Below, in pieces: positions 1 through 10,182 of a stretch of 64,000 nt of DNA (position 1 is the first letter of the stretch; each line of letters begins with the position of its first letter). The notes under the pieces were generated by a model. The model saw only the letters and a program-made list of their open reading frames with translations. It was not told the DNA's origin and made no database searches. The stretch spans positions 1-64,000 of the forward strand of contig CALFUT010000001.1 in NCBI GenBank assembly GCA_937929805.1. Direction: 5' to 3'. The stretch comes from an uncultured Pirellulaceae bacterium. Its GTDB lineage: Bacteria > Planctomycetota > Planctomycetia > Pirellulales > Pirellulaceae. The position numbers and the translations under genes were made by a program.

Positions 1-437
1 GCGTTCCGGTCTACAGCAATTTAGCTAGGTTAGTCAACAATGACGACAAACTAACGATTGCTGAGAGCTGGTTGCTTCTTGAATTCGGCGACAAAATCAA
101 TAAAGACAGGTCTTCTGTTAAATTCCCCTCCCGAAGATTAAGTTGCGGTATTTTATTACCTGCGCGCAGTCGAGGATGCGTTGCTGAAAACAATTCCGTT
201 TGCTTTTTCTTGTGGGGGTTGCTGACGCTCGGAGTATCGGGTCTGCATTATGGAAAATCTGGAATTACAATGTTTCCTCAGCCGATTTCAAGTAAGTGAA
301 TTCCGTACATGCTATTGATTTGTTTCAGCGGTAAGTAAGACTTTTTCGTTCGGCTTTAATTGGCGCTCGGATTCAGTTCTAAGGGTAAAGTTCTTTGGCG
401 GATGCCAAGGTTGGTTTGCTTTCGTCGGTGTCGAGCC
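1..437. other. Intergenic, no gene recognised
   Basis: Only short open frames without recognisable domains or convincing ribosome sites are present on either strand. The stretch ends at the left terminus of the IS3-family element. I see no RNA gene, strong hairpin or promoter worth naming here. Confidence 0.6.
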
Positions 438-447
438 TGAGACATCT

Positions 448-1329
448 TCAGTCGTCTGGCGGAGCTGATTTCGTCCGGGTTGCCACGGTACCAGGTTGCT
501 GGAGCTTGATATCCTGCAATCGCTTGTTGTTGTAATGGTCGACGATCGTTTTGATTGTTTCTTCTGAGTCGTATCGACCGACCAGATCGTGTTCTTCAAT
601 CGCTTCCCGGATCGTTCGGTTGCAACGTTCCATCACTCCGTTTTCCTCTGGGCAATGGGGTTTGATTCGGTGGTGGGTCAGGTCGTGATGAGCCAGCAAG
701 CCGCCAAACTCCTTGCTGATGTAGCCGCTTCCGTTGTCGCTGCGAATGATCGGTTGCGTGACGACTTTTCCCTCTTGGTCCATTTGTAAACTCTCAAGTG
801 CTTTCTGGGCTCCAATACTGATTGAATGTCCGTCCATGCTCGTCAATAACTCCCAGTAAACTAGGTAACGCGAGTACTCGTCGATGAAATTCAGCAGGTA
901 GTACTGAATTCCACCAACCTTCAAATACATCAGGTCGGTCGCCCAGATTTCGTCAGGACGACTCGCTTTTTCGGTCTCGTCGCGATACCGTTTCTTGCGG
1001 CCACGACGAAGACACATCAGTTCTTCGCTCAGTAGAATTCGATAAACGGTGCTCATGCTTAGGTAGGCCACGTCGTCATCAATCATTCTCCAAGCAAGCT
1101 CGCGATGGCGGACGCCCGGATGCTCCAGAGCGTACTGCACCACGGCCTGTTTCTCCTCGGGCAATGCTTCGAAAGCCTGAACGGGCTTGACCGGCTCGGC
1201 GCGCTGGCGTTTCCAAGCTTCGTCTTTCTTCCACCGAAAGTAGCTGGCCCGCGATACACCGAGATGCTTCAATACCTCGTTCGTTTTCAAGCAACCGCGA
1301 GACAAAGCACGATCAACTTCCACGACCAC
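448..1329 (-). CDS. IS3-family transposase OrfB (rve/DDE integrase domain)
   Basis: This is the catalytic half of the transposase. An HTH-like segment near the start (LKHLGVSRASYFRWKK) is followed by an rve-type core. Visible catalytic elements are the first Asp in ATDLMYLK, the second in RSDNGSGY and the Glu in PEENGVMERCNRT. The first listed start codon (GTG) is probably not used. Reading back in the same frame reaches the A8 run without a stop, so the natural product is an OrfA-OrfB fusion made by -1 frameshifting. This is established for IS3 elements and inferred here from the sequence. Confidence 0.92.
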   Translation of the reverse strand: MVVEVDRALSRGCLKTNEVLKHLGVSRASYFRWKKDEAWKRQRAEPVKPVQAFEALPEEKQAVVQYALEHPGVRHRELAWRMIDDDVAYLSMSTVYRILLSEELMCLRRGRKKRYRDETEKASRPDEIWATDLMYLKVGGIQYYLLNFIDEYSRYLVYWELLTSMDGHSISIGAQKALESLQMDQEGKVVTQPIIRSDNGSGYISKEFGGLLAHHDLTHHRIKPHCPEENGVMERCNRTIREAIEEHDLVGRYDSEETIKTIVDHYNNKRLQDIKLQQPGTVATRTKSAPPDD

Positions 1330-1373
1330 TTGCTGTTGAAGTTCACCTGGCAGTTGCCCGTAGTCTTCCAGTC

Positions 1374-1673
1374 CTAAGGCGTTTTTTTTAGCTCTAGGTT
1401 CTCAGCAAGAATCTCGGCGATGATCGCGTCTTTCTTGCGAAGCTCTTCCTGCCGCTGTTGTTGCTGGCGGTCTTCGGCTTTCGTGCGTCGTTTGTCACCG
1501 AAAACCGACTCGGCGCTGGAGATCAATTGACTCTTCCAGTTGTAATATTGCGTGGGCTGAATGCCCTCGCGACGACAAAGCTCCGATACCTCAACACCGG
1601 GCTCCAAGCCTGCCAATACGATTCGCATCTTCTCTGATGCCGTCCACTTCTTGCGTCTGCGCTTTTCACTCAT
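1374..1673 (-). CDS. IS3-family transposase OrfA (HTH_Tnp_1)
   Basis: This small basic DNA-binding protein is about 99 aa from the ATG at 1673, which is preceded by AAGAGA; an upstream TTG in frame at 1703 is less likely. A helix-turn-helix (WTASEKMRIVLAG ... VSELCRREGIQPTQYYNW) is followed by a leucine/glutamine-rich helix (QQQQRQEELRKKDA...ENLEL), the usual IS3 OrfA leucine zipper. The frame stops just after an A8 run, the slippery site for making OrfAB. It should bind the terminal repeats and act as an inhibitor when made alone. Confidence 0.9.
   Translation of the reverse strand: MSEKRRRKKWTASEKMRIVLAGLEPGVEVSELCRREGIQPTQYYNWKSQLISSAESVFGDKRRTKAEDRQQQQRQEELRKKDAIIAEILAENLELKKTP
1381..1390 (-). 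promoter_or_regulatory. Programmed -1 frameshift site (A8 run)
   Basis: On the minus strand the end of orfA reads GAG CTA AAA AAA ACG CCT TAG. Slipping back one base inside the eight adenines gives AAC GCC TTA GGA CTG, and this runs without a stop into orfB. A-rich heptamers of this kind (A AAA AAN) are the classic IS3 signal. I did not identify a definite stimulatory hairpin. Confidence 0.8.
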
Positions 1674-1916
1674 CGGTCTCTTCTTTCTAATTGAGACCGC
1701 CAATTCTAACTTCTAAAATGTCTCATTGCCGATGATGCATTACAGTGAAGCTGTTGACGATACAAGTGACAGAGAATCGTAGCGAGCAATAACATATAGC
1801 GGAACTAGCTTGACAAATCCTGCTCGCAGGCCAAGTCAGTACGAAACCGTGTTCAGGGAACCCCCGCGGATTTGTGAACCTTTTAAGGCCGCACGTAATC
1901 AATCAAGCTGGCCGAA

Positions 1917-1943
1917 TCAGTAAACATCCCGCTCGTAGCGATT
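1917..1943 (-). repeat. Displaced copy of the 3' end of the downstream reductase gene
   Basis: These 27 bp match 6619-6645 at 24 positions, in the same orientation. Both encode, on the minus strand, NRYERDVY followed by TGA, the last residues of the flavoprotein ending at 6619. Upstream of this tail the two sites share nothing. The three differences all fall at synonymous third positions, so this copy was once under coding constraint. The pair brackets the hscC operon. Confidence 0.8.
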
Positions 1944-2029
1944 GGTGATAGCTGACCGGCTCCATCGTGGCGACGGCTCTTGGTAGAATACAAAAACCTT
2001 CGGAAAACTTTTTATTCGCGGGAGAATTT

Positions 2030-3760
2030 GTGATTGTTGGAATCGATCTTGGCACAACCAATTCGGCAGTTGCGGCGTTGCTGCCCGACGGCCCGAAACT
2101 GATCCCGAACGCACTGGGAAACGTACTAACACCATCGGTCGTAGCAATCGACCAGTCGGGGCAGATTCTTGTTGGTCAATTGGCGAAAGATCATCAGGTC
2201 CTCAATCCGGAATCTTCCGTCAGTGGCTTTAAGAGACATATGGGTTCGGATTGGACCGTCAAACTTCACAAGCACAAGTTTGATGCAAAAAAACTGTCCA
2301 GCATTTTATTAGCTTCACTGAAGGAAGACGCAGAGTGTTTCTTGAACTCTGAAGTCACTCGAGCGGTCATCACGGTCCCAGCTTACTTTCATGACCAACA
2401 GCGGCAGGCCACGATTGAAGCAGGACGCTTGGCTGGGCTTGCTGTCGATCGAATCATCAACGAGCCAACCGCTGCGTCGATGGCTTATGGCGTACACGAA
2501 AAAGACTCGGACAGAACGGTCGCTGTTTTTGATCTGGGTGGAGGAACATTCGACATTTCAATCGTTGATTTCTTCGAAGGTTGTGTCGAAGTCCGATCTT
2601 CTGCTGGCGAAGCCATCTTAGGTGGAGAAGACTTCACTCGCGCCGTGGCCCGAACCATCCTAGCCGACAAGGGCGATCAGTTCGAAATTGCCGAGCTAAG
2701 AGAGCCAGCCATGGTTTCAAGGCTGATCCAGCAGTGCGAACTTGCGAAACGTGAACTCTCCAACACAAATACTGCCAAGGTCATTGTTCCCGATAAAAAT
2801 GGGAGCCTAGACCCATCCGGTACACACTCCGTAACGATTGATCGAGATTTCCTCAATCGTGCCTGCGAACCATTGTTTGCAAAGATCGAGAGGCCCGTCC
2901 GTCGTGCGCTTGGCGATGCGAATCTGACAACGAAAGATCTTGACGAGGTCATTCTTGTCGGTGGCGCAACAAGGATGCCCGCGATCGCCGAAAGAGTCAA
3001 TTCAATGTTCTGCCGGCAACCAATGGGTTCTCTCAATCCCGATCACGTGGTTGCCATGGGAGCCGCGATTCAGGCGGGCTTAATCGAGGGAAACAAAGCT
3101 CTCGAAGACACCGTCGTTGTGGACGTAGCTCCGTTTACACTGGGTATCGAAATTTCAAAAGAGATGGGACACCAGCTTAAGTCCGGCTATTTCCTTCCTA
3201 TTATTGATCGTAATACCGTTATTCCGACATCTCGCTGCCACACCGTAGGCACGATCGCACCCAATCAGAATCAAATGACCATCAATGTGTTTCAAGGTGA
3301 AAGTCGGCGTGTCGAAGACAACCTTATGCTTGGTACATTTGGAGTAAGCGGGATTCCAAACGGGCCAGCAGGCCAACTAATCGACATTCGCTTCACTTAC
3401 GATAGCAATGGAGTACTAGAAGTCGAAGCAACCATTGTCGCAACCAAGACAGTCGCTCAACTGGTACTAGCCAACGGGCAAGCATCAATGACCGAGGCTG
3501 AAATCAAATCTGCTGTCGCGGCGATGCAAAAACTGAAAACGCATCCGCGTGAGGAAACAGCCAACCGTTTCGCACTCAAGCGAGCTGAGCGAATGTTTCA
3601 GGAACTTTCCATTGATCTGAGGAGACGACTAGGACAACTGCTGGACTACTTTGAGTCGTCGCTTGAAGCTCAAGACCCGTCCCAAATCGAGGCTGCTCGC
3701 CAAGAATTATTAATTTTTCTATCCTTGCACGATCGTGACGATCTTTCCGGGGGTGAATAA
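2030..3760 (+). CDS. hscC: HscC-type Hsp70 chaperone
   Basis: An Hsp70-class ATPase of about 576 aa. The start is the GTG at 2030, six bases after GGAG, giving MIVGIDLGTTNSAV. The ATPase domain shows the phosphate-1 loop DLGTTNS, connect-1 INEPTAASMAYG, phosphate-2 VFDLGGGTFDIS and the adenosine motif ILVGGATRMP; the substrate-binding half follows (VFQGESRRVEDN) with a short lid. Length and wording fit HscC (E. coli YbeW) much better than housekeeping DnaK, which is about 640 aa with a longer lid. The next gene starts two bases downstream, and a J-domain gene follows, so the three likely form one chaperone operon. Its clients are unknown. Confidence 0.92.
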   Translation: MIVGIDLGTTNSAVAALLPDGPKLIPNALGNVLTPSVVAIDQSGQILVGQLAKDHQVLNPESSVSGFKRHMGSDWTVKLHKHKFDAKKLSSILLASLKEDAECFLNSEVTRAVITVPAYFHDQQRQATIEAGRLAGLAVDRIINEPTAASMAYGVHEKDSDRTVAVFDLGGGTFDISIVDFFEGCVEVRSSAGEAILGGEDFTRAVARTILADKGDQFEIAELREPAMVSRLIQQCELAKRELSNTNTAKVIVPDKNGSLDPSGTHSVTIDRDFLNRACEPLFAKIERPVRRALGDANLTTKDLDEVILVGGATRMPAIAERVNSMFCRQPMGSLNPDHVVAMGAAIQAGLIEGNKALEDTVVVDVAPFTLGIEISKEMGHQLKSGYFLPIIDRNTVIPTSRCHTVGTIAPNQNQMTINVFQGESRRVEDNLMLGTFGVSGIPNGPAGQLIDIRFTYDSNGVLEVEATIVATKTVAQLVLANGQASMTEAEIKSAVAAMQKLKTHPREETANRFALKRAERMFQELSIDLRRRLGQLLDYFESSLEAQDPSQIEAARQELLIFLSLHDRDDLSGGE

Positions 3761-3762
3761 AA

Positions 3763-5046
3763 ATGACTTTACCAAAGCATGCGGTACGCTGGGCCGAAGA
3801 TTACATTCGCGAGCGAAGACATGAGTTTTCTGAGAAGGGGGAAACTCCGGTCGACGAATTCTTGGCCAACGAGTTAAAAAGCTACGAAGAGCCTTTTTTC
3901 ATCTCAGAGACTATGATCTGCGCCGTCGAAATATCTAAAGGTGGTGAACCGGTCGATGCCCGCACCGTCACTCATCAATTGAACCAGAAAGCGATTGAAA
4001 CTCTTGATCAAGTTGTCATCCAAGGCGGTCGATTTGACGACGCAAAATCGTTTTGTGGGCTGACTCTTGAACGAGCAAGCAAATTTCAGCATTCAGGCTA
4101 TGCGCCAAAAGTCACTTCCTACGCGAAACGTATTCACGAAACTAATGGCCTCGCAGCGAAGTTTCACAGCATCTGCAATGACGACACTTTAGCCGGTTCA
4201 TTGCTGCGTCTGTTAGCCATTCGTAAGAGCAGGCGACTATGGTTAATTCACAAAGAGCTAGAATCGCACTCAGGCAAAGACTGGGACGTTCGTTCGCTGA
4301 GTCGACTCGATGCCAAAGTTGCCAAACTACTCGGCGAACGCACTTGGCACATCAGGTCTTTTCTTTCCCAGTTGGATGCCGAGGCCAGCTATTCACCACC
4401 CGTCCTACCGCCGCCTGCACCGCCAAGATCACCGCCTGTATCTATATTTGCCGAGCATCCGTGGCTGTTTCTTCTTTTTATCGCTGGCTGTGTTTTTTTT
4501 GGGCTGCTACTTCCAAACAGGGGGTCAGACAACAAATCACGCTCACGCTATCAGCCACCTAATACCGTCAAACCTGACCCGATGGCAGGTTACAGAACCG
4601 TCCAAAAATACGGTGCTAAAGCAGCGTTCGAAGAGTACTTGGATAATCGAGCAACTCTTTCCATGCTATCGATCACAATCCGCGCTTTGAAAGCTGGGAT
4701 CGTATCGGAAGACGAAAAAGCGTTTGTCCAAGGCAAGAAGATTTTGAATTCCGCCTCCGTTAAACAAGAGGCTGTCGACCGTTACTCGGATCTTAGAACC
4801 AGCGCGATGGAAAAACGCCGAAGCAGCCCAAGGTCCGACGTTGAACTTTTGCAAGCGATGCAACCCGAATGGGCGGCGTGGTTTGACAGTCTGCCCACAT
4901 GCGAAGACGCAAACGATCACTCCAAGAAGCTATCCACAACAAAGAAGGTTACGCTGATAGAGCTTGACACATTGAAGAAGTGGAAAAAAGAGCACGGATT
5001 AACGGATGAAGTACTTCAGATCTTAAATGGAAGTAAGCAAAAATGA
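3763..5046 (+). CDS. Membrane-anchored protein of the hscC operon, function unknown
   Basis: A 427-aa protein with no domain I recognise. Its N-terminal 210 residues look soluble and helical. A proline-rich linker follows (PPVLPPPAPPRSPP), then one membrane segment near residues 230-250 (WLFLLFIAGCVFFGLLL) and a charged C-terminal region. With no signal peptide, the N-terminal part probably faces the cytoplasm. It starts 2 bp after the Hsp70 stop and overlaps the J-domain gene by 20 bp, so translation of the three is probably coupled. A role as membrane tether or co-chaperone for the Hsp70 is inferred from position only. Confidence 0.8.
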   Translation: MTLPKHAVRWAEDYIRERRHEFSEKGETPVDEFLANELKSYEEPFFISETMICAVEISKGGEPVDARTVTHQLNQKAIETLDQVVIQGGRFDDAKSFCGLTLERASKFQHSGYAPKVTSYAKRIHETNGLAAKFHSICNDDTLAGSLLRLLAIRKSRRLWLIHKELESHSGKDWDVRSLSRLDAKVAKLLGERTWHIRSFLSQLDAEASYSPPVLPPPAPPRSPPVSIFAEHPWLFLLFIAGCVFFGLLLPNRGSDNKSRSRYQPPNTVKPDPMAGYRTVQKYGAKAAFEEYLDNRATLSMLSITIRALKAGIVSEDEKAFVQGKKILNSASVKQEAVDRYSDLRTSAMEKRRSSPRSDVELLQAMQPEWAAWFDSLPTCEDANDHSKKLSTTKKVTLIELDTLKKWKKEHGLTDEVLQILNGSKQK

Positions 5047-6511
5047 AAACGATTCGAATTTCACCGTGACTGAATTACCTAAAAACCTAAAAGACTGGCC
5101 AACGGACTGTTTTGAGATCTTTGGGCTATCAAGATCTGCCAACCGCAAAGAGCTCCGTAGGGCATATTTCGGTCTAATCAAAAAGTATCGGCCTGATTCA
5201 GAACCGGAAGCGTTTCAGCGTATCCATCAAGCTTATGAATCTGCGCAACTTTTCCTAAAAACGACATCTGCCGATACAGCGACTTCAACTGATTCAACTT
5301 CTGACACTCGAAACGACTCACACCAGAACCAGCAGAAACGTCACGACGCGCAAGAAACCAAAGAAGCGCCCGAAACGACAGACACTCCTAGCCCTTCGTC
5401 ACCGACATGCAAAAACCAAGACCGATCGGACTCAAGACCACTGAGCAGATTTTGGGAATTGGCTTCGAAAGGGCTTTGGGAGGAGACGGCTGCAACCGTT
5501 CCGATGATTCAGCAACCACGGGATCGAAGGCTCGCTGAGTTCTCACAGTATTTCTTGCAGAGGGCAGCTTCGATTCGTCACGAACCCTATCAAAGCGAAA
5601 AACGAATCGAGATTCTGTTAAAACTATTGGATCAGCAGTCCATTCGCGACAACGTCTTGTTCTATCTCGCAAACGAGTTTCGAAGCCGACCTGAACTTGC
5701 GAAAGTTGATGCCGTAAGCAACTTGATCTCAAAATCAGCCGATCGAAAATACACCCATGAATTAGCTCGACTCCGCTGGAAAGCGATTGGTGTCGATAGC
5801 CCTGAACTTGTCATGTCAGACATGGCCTGTTTCCAAGAGCACTTCTCCAAAGACGTTAACCACTCTGCGGCCGAAGCGTTGGAATACACGATCTGGCATC
5901 CGTCGAGCGAATTTGATGAGCACAATGAAAAATGTCTACAGATCGTGGATGATAGCGACTCGTGGCTGGCAGACATCGGGGAATTTCTCTCTCTTGCAGC
6001 GAAAGAATGTTCAGGGAAAACAATAACTTTGTGGGAGGACAACGACGTGGGGCAACTCCTGCCCTACTGTCGTACCGGGTTCCCGTCCGCCATGGAAAGC
6101 AAATGGCAACCCATCGTTTCGGCATTGAACGACAACCGGAGAAAGTCTTTGGAGAAACTGAAAACACTCGAAAAGCGTTTTCCATTATCGACAAGTCTGT
6201 TCTGTTCGGGTCTTCAACGATTTGCCGGTGAAGCAGCCCAAACGCACTTTGTCGATTACCCATCTGAAAAGACGGTTAAGAACGAAGTCGCCGTATTCTT
6301 ACGTGGACTCGATGTACTAGATTTTGAAAACAAGCACCGAGTCACGACGGCGGAATTTTGTATCGAAAATCGAATTTCACCAACTAGATTGGGAATCGTA
6401 TTTGATGCGTTCACATCGCAAAGGCGCGAAAACCTACTCTGGCGAGATGTCTTCCAGAGGGACCTTGCTTTTCATTGCATCTACTACGCGGGAATCGCCG
6501 ACCTACTTTGA
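5027..6511 (+). CDS. J-domain protein with RPD in place of HPD
   Basis: A 494-aa protein. Residues 27-75 form a recognisable J domain (CFEIFGLSRSANRKELRRAY ... AFQRIHQAYESA), but the invariant HPD tripeptide is RPD (R55-P56-D57). A Thr/Ser-rich low-complexity linker (residues 83-140) follows, then about 350 residues of probable helical repeats. There is no zinc finger and no DnaJ C-terminal domain. It overlaps the preceding gene by 20 bp. In characterised J proteins the His is needed to stimulate Hsp70 ATPase. This protein may therefore be a non-stimulating adaptor or be tuned to its own HscC partner; that is inference. Confidence 0.85.
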   Translation: MEVSKNENDSNFTVTELPKNLKDWPTDCFEIFGLSRSANRKELRRAYFGLIKKYRPDSEPEAFQRIHQAYESAQLFLKTTSADTATSTDSTSDTRNDSHQNQQKRHDAQETKEAPETTDTPSPSSPTCKNQDRSDSRPLSRFWELASKGLWEETAATVPMIQQPRDRRLAEFSQYFLQRAASIRHEPYQSEKRIEILLKLLDQQSIRDNVLFYLANEFRSRPELAKVDAVSNLISKSADRKYTHELARLRWKAIGVDSPELVMSDMACFQEHFSKDVNHSAAEALEYTIWHPSSEFDEHNEKCLQIVDDSDSWLADIGEFLSLAAKECSGKTITLWEDNDVGQLLPYCRTGFPSAMESKWQPIVSALNDNRRKSLEKLKTLEKRFPLSTSLFCSGLQRFAGEAAQTHFVDYPSEKTVKNEVAVFLRGLDVLDFENKHRVTTAEFCIENRISPTRLGIVFDAFTSQRRENLLWRDVFQRDLAFHCIYYAGIADLL

Positions 6512-6618
6512 CTACCATCCAGCCACTGCTTGTTGCTCGAAATCACGAGTCATTGGCATCAGCGAGCGAACTGAGAAACGCATCCAAAATTCGCTCGCTC
6601 GGGCTTCGATCGCGAGCA

Positions 6619-6645
6619 TCAATAAACGTCTCGCTCGTAGCGATT
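6619..6645 (-). repeat. Native copy of the 27-bp repeat (reductase 3' end)
   Basis: This is the natural end of the flavoprotein gene on the minus strand (NRYERDVY-stop). It pairs with the displaced copy at 1917-1943, and between them lies only the hscC operon. The arrangement resembles the outcome when an element inserts in the 3' end of a gene and restores the reading frame, although I see no integrase inside. Confidence 0.75.
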
Positions 6646-8202
6646 AGATTTTGCCAAGTTCTTGACGTACTTGGCCGCTTCGTCGGCCGACATGTTGCCG
6701 TGCTGGGCAATGACCTCGTGCAAAGCCGTATCCACGTCTTTGGCCATCCGACTGGCGTCGCCACACACAAAAAAGTAGCCGCCGGCTTCCAACCATTTGA
6801 AAATCTCGGCTCCATTTTCTCGCATGCGATCCTGCACGTAAATCTTGTGATCCTGATCGCGACTGAATGCGGTGTCGAGGCGTTTTAGTTGACCGCCCGA
6901 GACATAACCCTCTAGCATGTCCCGGTACAAGAAATCGGTCTCTGACTTTTGATCGCCAAAAAACAACCAGTTGTCGCCTTTCGCGCCGGTGGCTTCGCGT
7001 TCCTGCAAGAATGAAACGAACGGAGCGATTCCTGTTCCGGGGCCGACCATGATCATCGGTGCGTTAGGATCGGCCGGAACGGTGAACCCGTGCGAGGGCT
7101 GGATGAAAACCTTCAGTTCGCTCCCGGCCTCCACACGCTCGGCCAACATGGTCGAAGCAACACCTTTGCGAACACGGTCGTTCTTTTCGTAAGTCACCTT
7201 GCCAACGGTTAAGTGAACTTGATCGGGGTGCTTCTTCAAGGAACTGGCAATCGAGTACAGGCGTGGGTTGAGCACCGGGATGGCTTGCAGCAAATCGCTG
7301 AACGGGATCTTCAAAGTCTTAAACGACTTCAAAAAGTCCAAAACATCCATCTCGTCCAGCAGATCCTCATCGGCTGCCAAAGCTTCGGCTTTCTTCTTCT
7401 CATTGCCGTCGATTAGGTTTTCAATAAACCACTCGGCCAACTCCTCGGTCGCGGTCGTCAAATCTTTGTCGACCAAGAAGTCAGGTTGGTCGCCGTCTGA
7501 CATCTCGCAAGCGGCAACAATTTCGTCCATCAAGTCAGGACAGTTGCTTGGGTAAACCCCTAGAGAATCTCCGACTCGATAGTCGAGATCGCTGCCGGTC
7601 AAATCGATCTCCACGTGCCGCACGTCTTTGGCGGATCCTTCGCCGGTCAATTTTTCGTTGCTAATGAGTTTGGCTGCGAACGGATTCTTACGAGACCACG
7701 TGCCATCGTCCGCCTTTGGTGCCGTGGCAGTCGCAGTGCCGCCGGCCTCTCCCCCCGATTCCGCGTTCAGCTTGACCAATTTCTTGATCGCGCGAACGGT
7801 TTCTTTGCCGCCGGGCGAGCAAAGAGTTAGATTATCCTCTTCGCCGCTGGCGATCGCTTCGCTGTACGTCTGACACAAATAACCGCAAGAACCACAATCC
7901 AACTGAGCCATCGCGGCCATCAGCTTGCGTTCGTATGGACGGTCGTCGGCCAACTCAAGACGCTCGTCGATGCCAAGGCTGTCGTCGTGCCATGGGAAAT
8001 CTTCTTCCTCTTCAACTTCGTCTGCGATTCCGGCGTCCGTCATCAAACCTGAACCACTACCCCGCCCTGAAACTTCCTCGATCCCGGTCATCCCAGCGAA
8101 AAAACCGTTCAGCCACGCGCGTTGTTCTTCGTCAAAGGGAGCCGATTCTGGAATCAGTGAAACGCCGGCCAGCAGTTTCTTTGTGTCAAGCATTTTGTTC
8201 AT
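6619..8202 (-). CDS. NADPH flavoprotein reductase with N-terminal [4Fe-4S] domain (CysJ-like)
   Basis: A 527-aa electron-transfer protein. The C-terminal 370 residues match the FAD/NADPH module of sulfite reductase flavoprotein: FAD site PRLYSIASS, GVASTML, NADP region VGPGTGIAPFVSFLQER, and the family's terminal YERDVY. The N-terminal FMN flavodoxin domain of CysJ is absent. In its place residues 100-131 carry Cys at 103, 106, 110 and 128 in the pattern C-x2-C-x3-C-x17-C followed by PGG, like the Fe-S domain of RnfB/AcsC. An acidic linker (residues 60-75) precedes it. As last gene of the nitrate operon it probably passes NADPH electrons to the siroheme nitrite reductase, and perhaps also to the sulfite reductase at 26684-28435, which lacks a linked flavoprotein. 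Confidence 0.88.
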   Translation of the reverse strand: MNKMLDTKKLLAGVSLIPESAPFDEEQRAWLNGFFAGMTGIEEVSGRGSGSGLMTDAGIADEVEEEEDFPWHDDSLGIDERLELADDRPYERKLMAAMAQLDCGSCGYLCQTYSEAIASGEEDNLTLCSPGGKETVRAIKKLVKLNAESGGEAGGTATATAPKADDGTWSRKNPFAAKLISNEKLTGEGSAKDVRHVEIDLTGSDLDYRVGDSLGVYPSNCPDLMDEIVAACEMSDGDQPDFLVDKDLTTATEELAEWFIENLIDGNEKKKAEALAADEDLLDEMDVLDFLKSFKTLKIPFSDLLQAIPVLNPRLYSIASSLKKHPDQVHLTVGKVTYEKNDRVRKGVASTMLAERVEAGSELKVFIQPSHGFTVPADPNAPMIMVGPGTGIAPFVSFLQEREATGAKGDNWLFFGDQKSETDFLYRDMLEGYVSGGQLKRLDTAFSRDQDHKIYVQDRMRENGAEIFKWLEAGGYFFVCGDASRMAKDVDTALHEVIAQHGNMSADEAAKYVKNLAKSNRYERDVY

Positions 8203-8317
8203 TGGTGGATCCTCACTCAGAGAGTCTTCGCTTCAATTTTTGTGTCATCATTTTTCTCAAAGGGCATTTCGATCGGTATCCGGCGGCACCCGACCTCATG
8301 CGCCTTATCCATTCGGT

Positions 8318-10156
<1,839 letters not shown>

Positions 10157-10182
10157 CTTAAAATTCGTCGTGGTGGTATGAT

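Larger units (their letters stand above)
438..1725 (-). mobile_element. IS3-family insertion sequence, complete
   Basis: The 1288-bp element has imperfect terminal inverted repeats. The left end reads TGAGACATCTTC and the right end, read inward, TGAGACATTTTA; further in, both arms share GGCGG. TG...CA termini are typical of IS3. It carries two consecutive reading frames on the minus strand (orfA, then orfB) joined by an A8 slippery run, and all catalytic residues of the integrase domain are present, so it may still be active. I could not see a clear short target duplication: the bases outside the ends are AGCC on the left and TTGC on the right. It lies 200 bp upstream of the 27-bp repeat that borders the Hsp70 operon. 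Confidence 0.9.

Noticed and set aside
428-1735. Target-site duplication around the IS3 element
   Set aside because: The bases next to the two ends differ (AGCC and TTGC), so no duplication can be claimed.
2030-3760. Housekeeping DnaK
   Set aside because: It is about 60 residues too short with a reduced lid, has no GrpE or DnaJ partner nearby, and its wording follows HscC.
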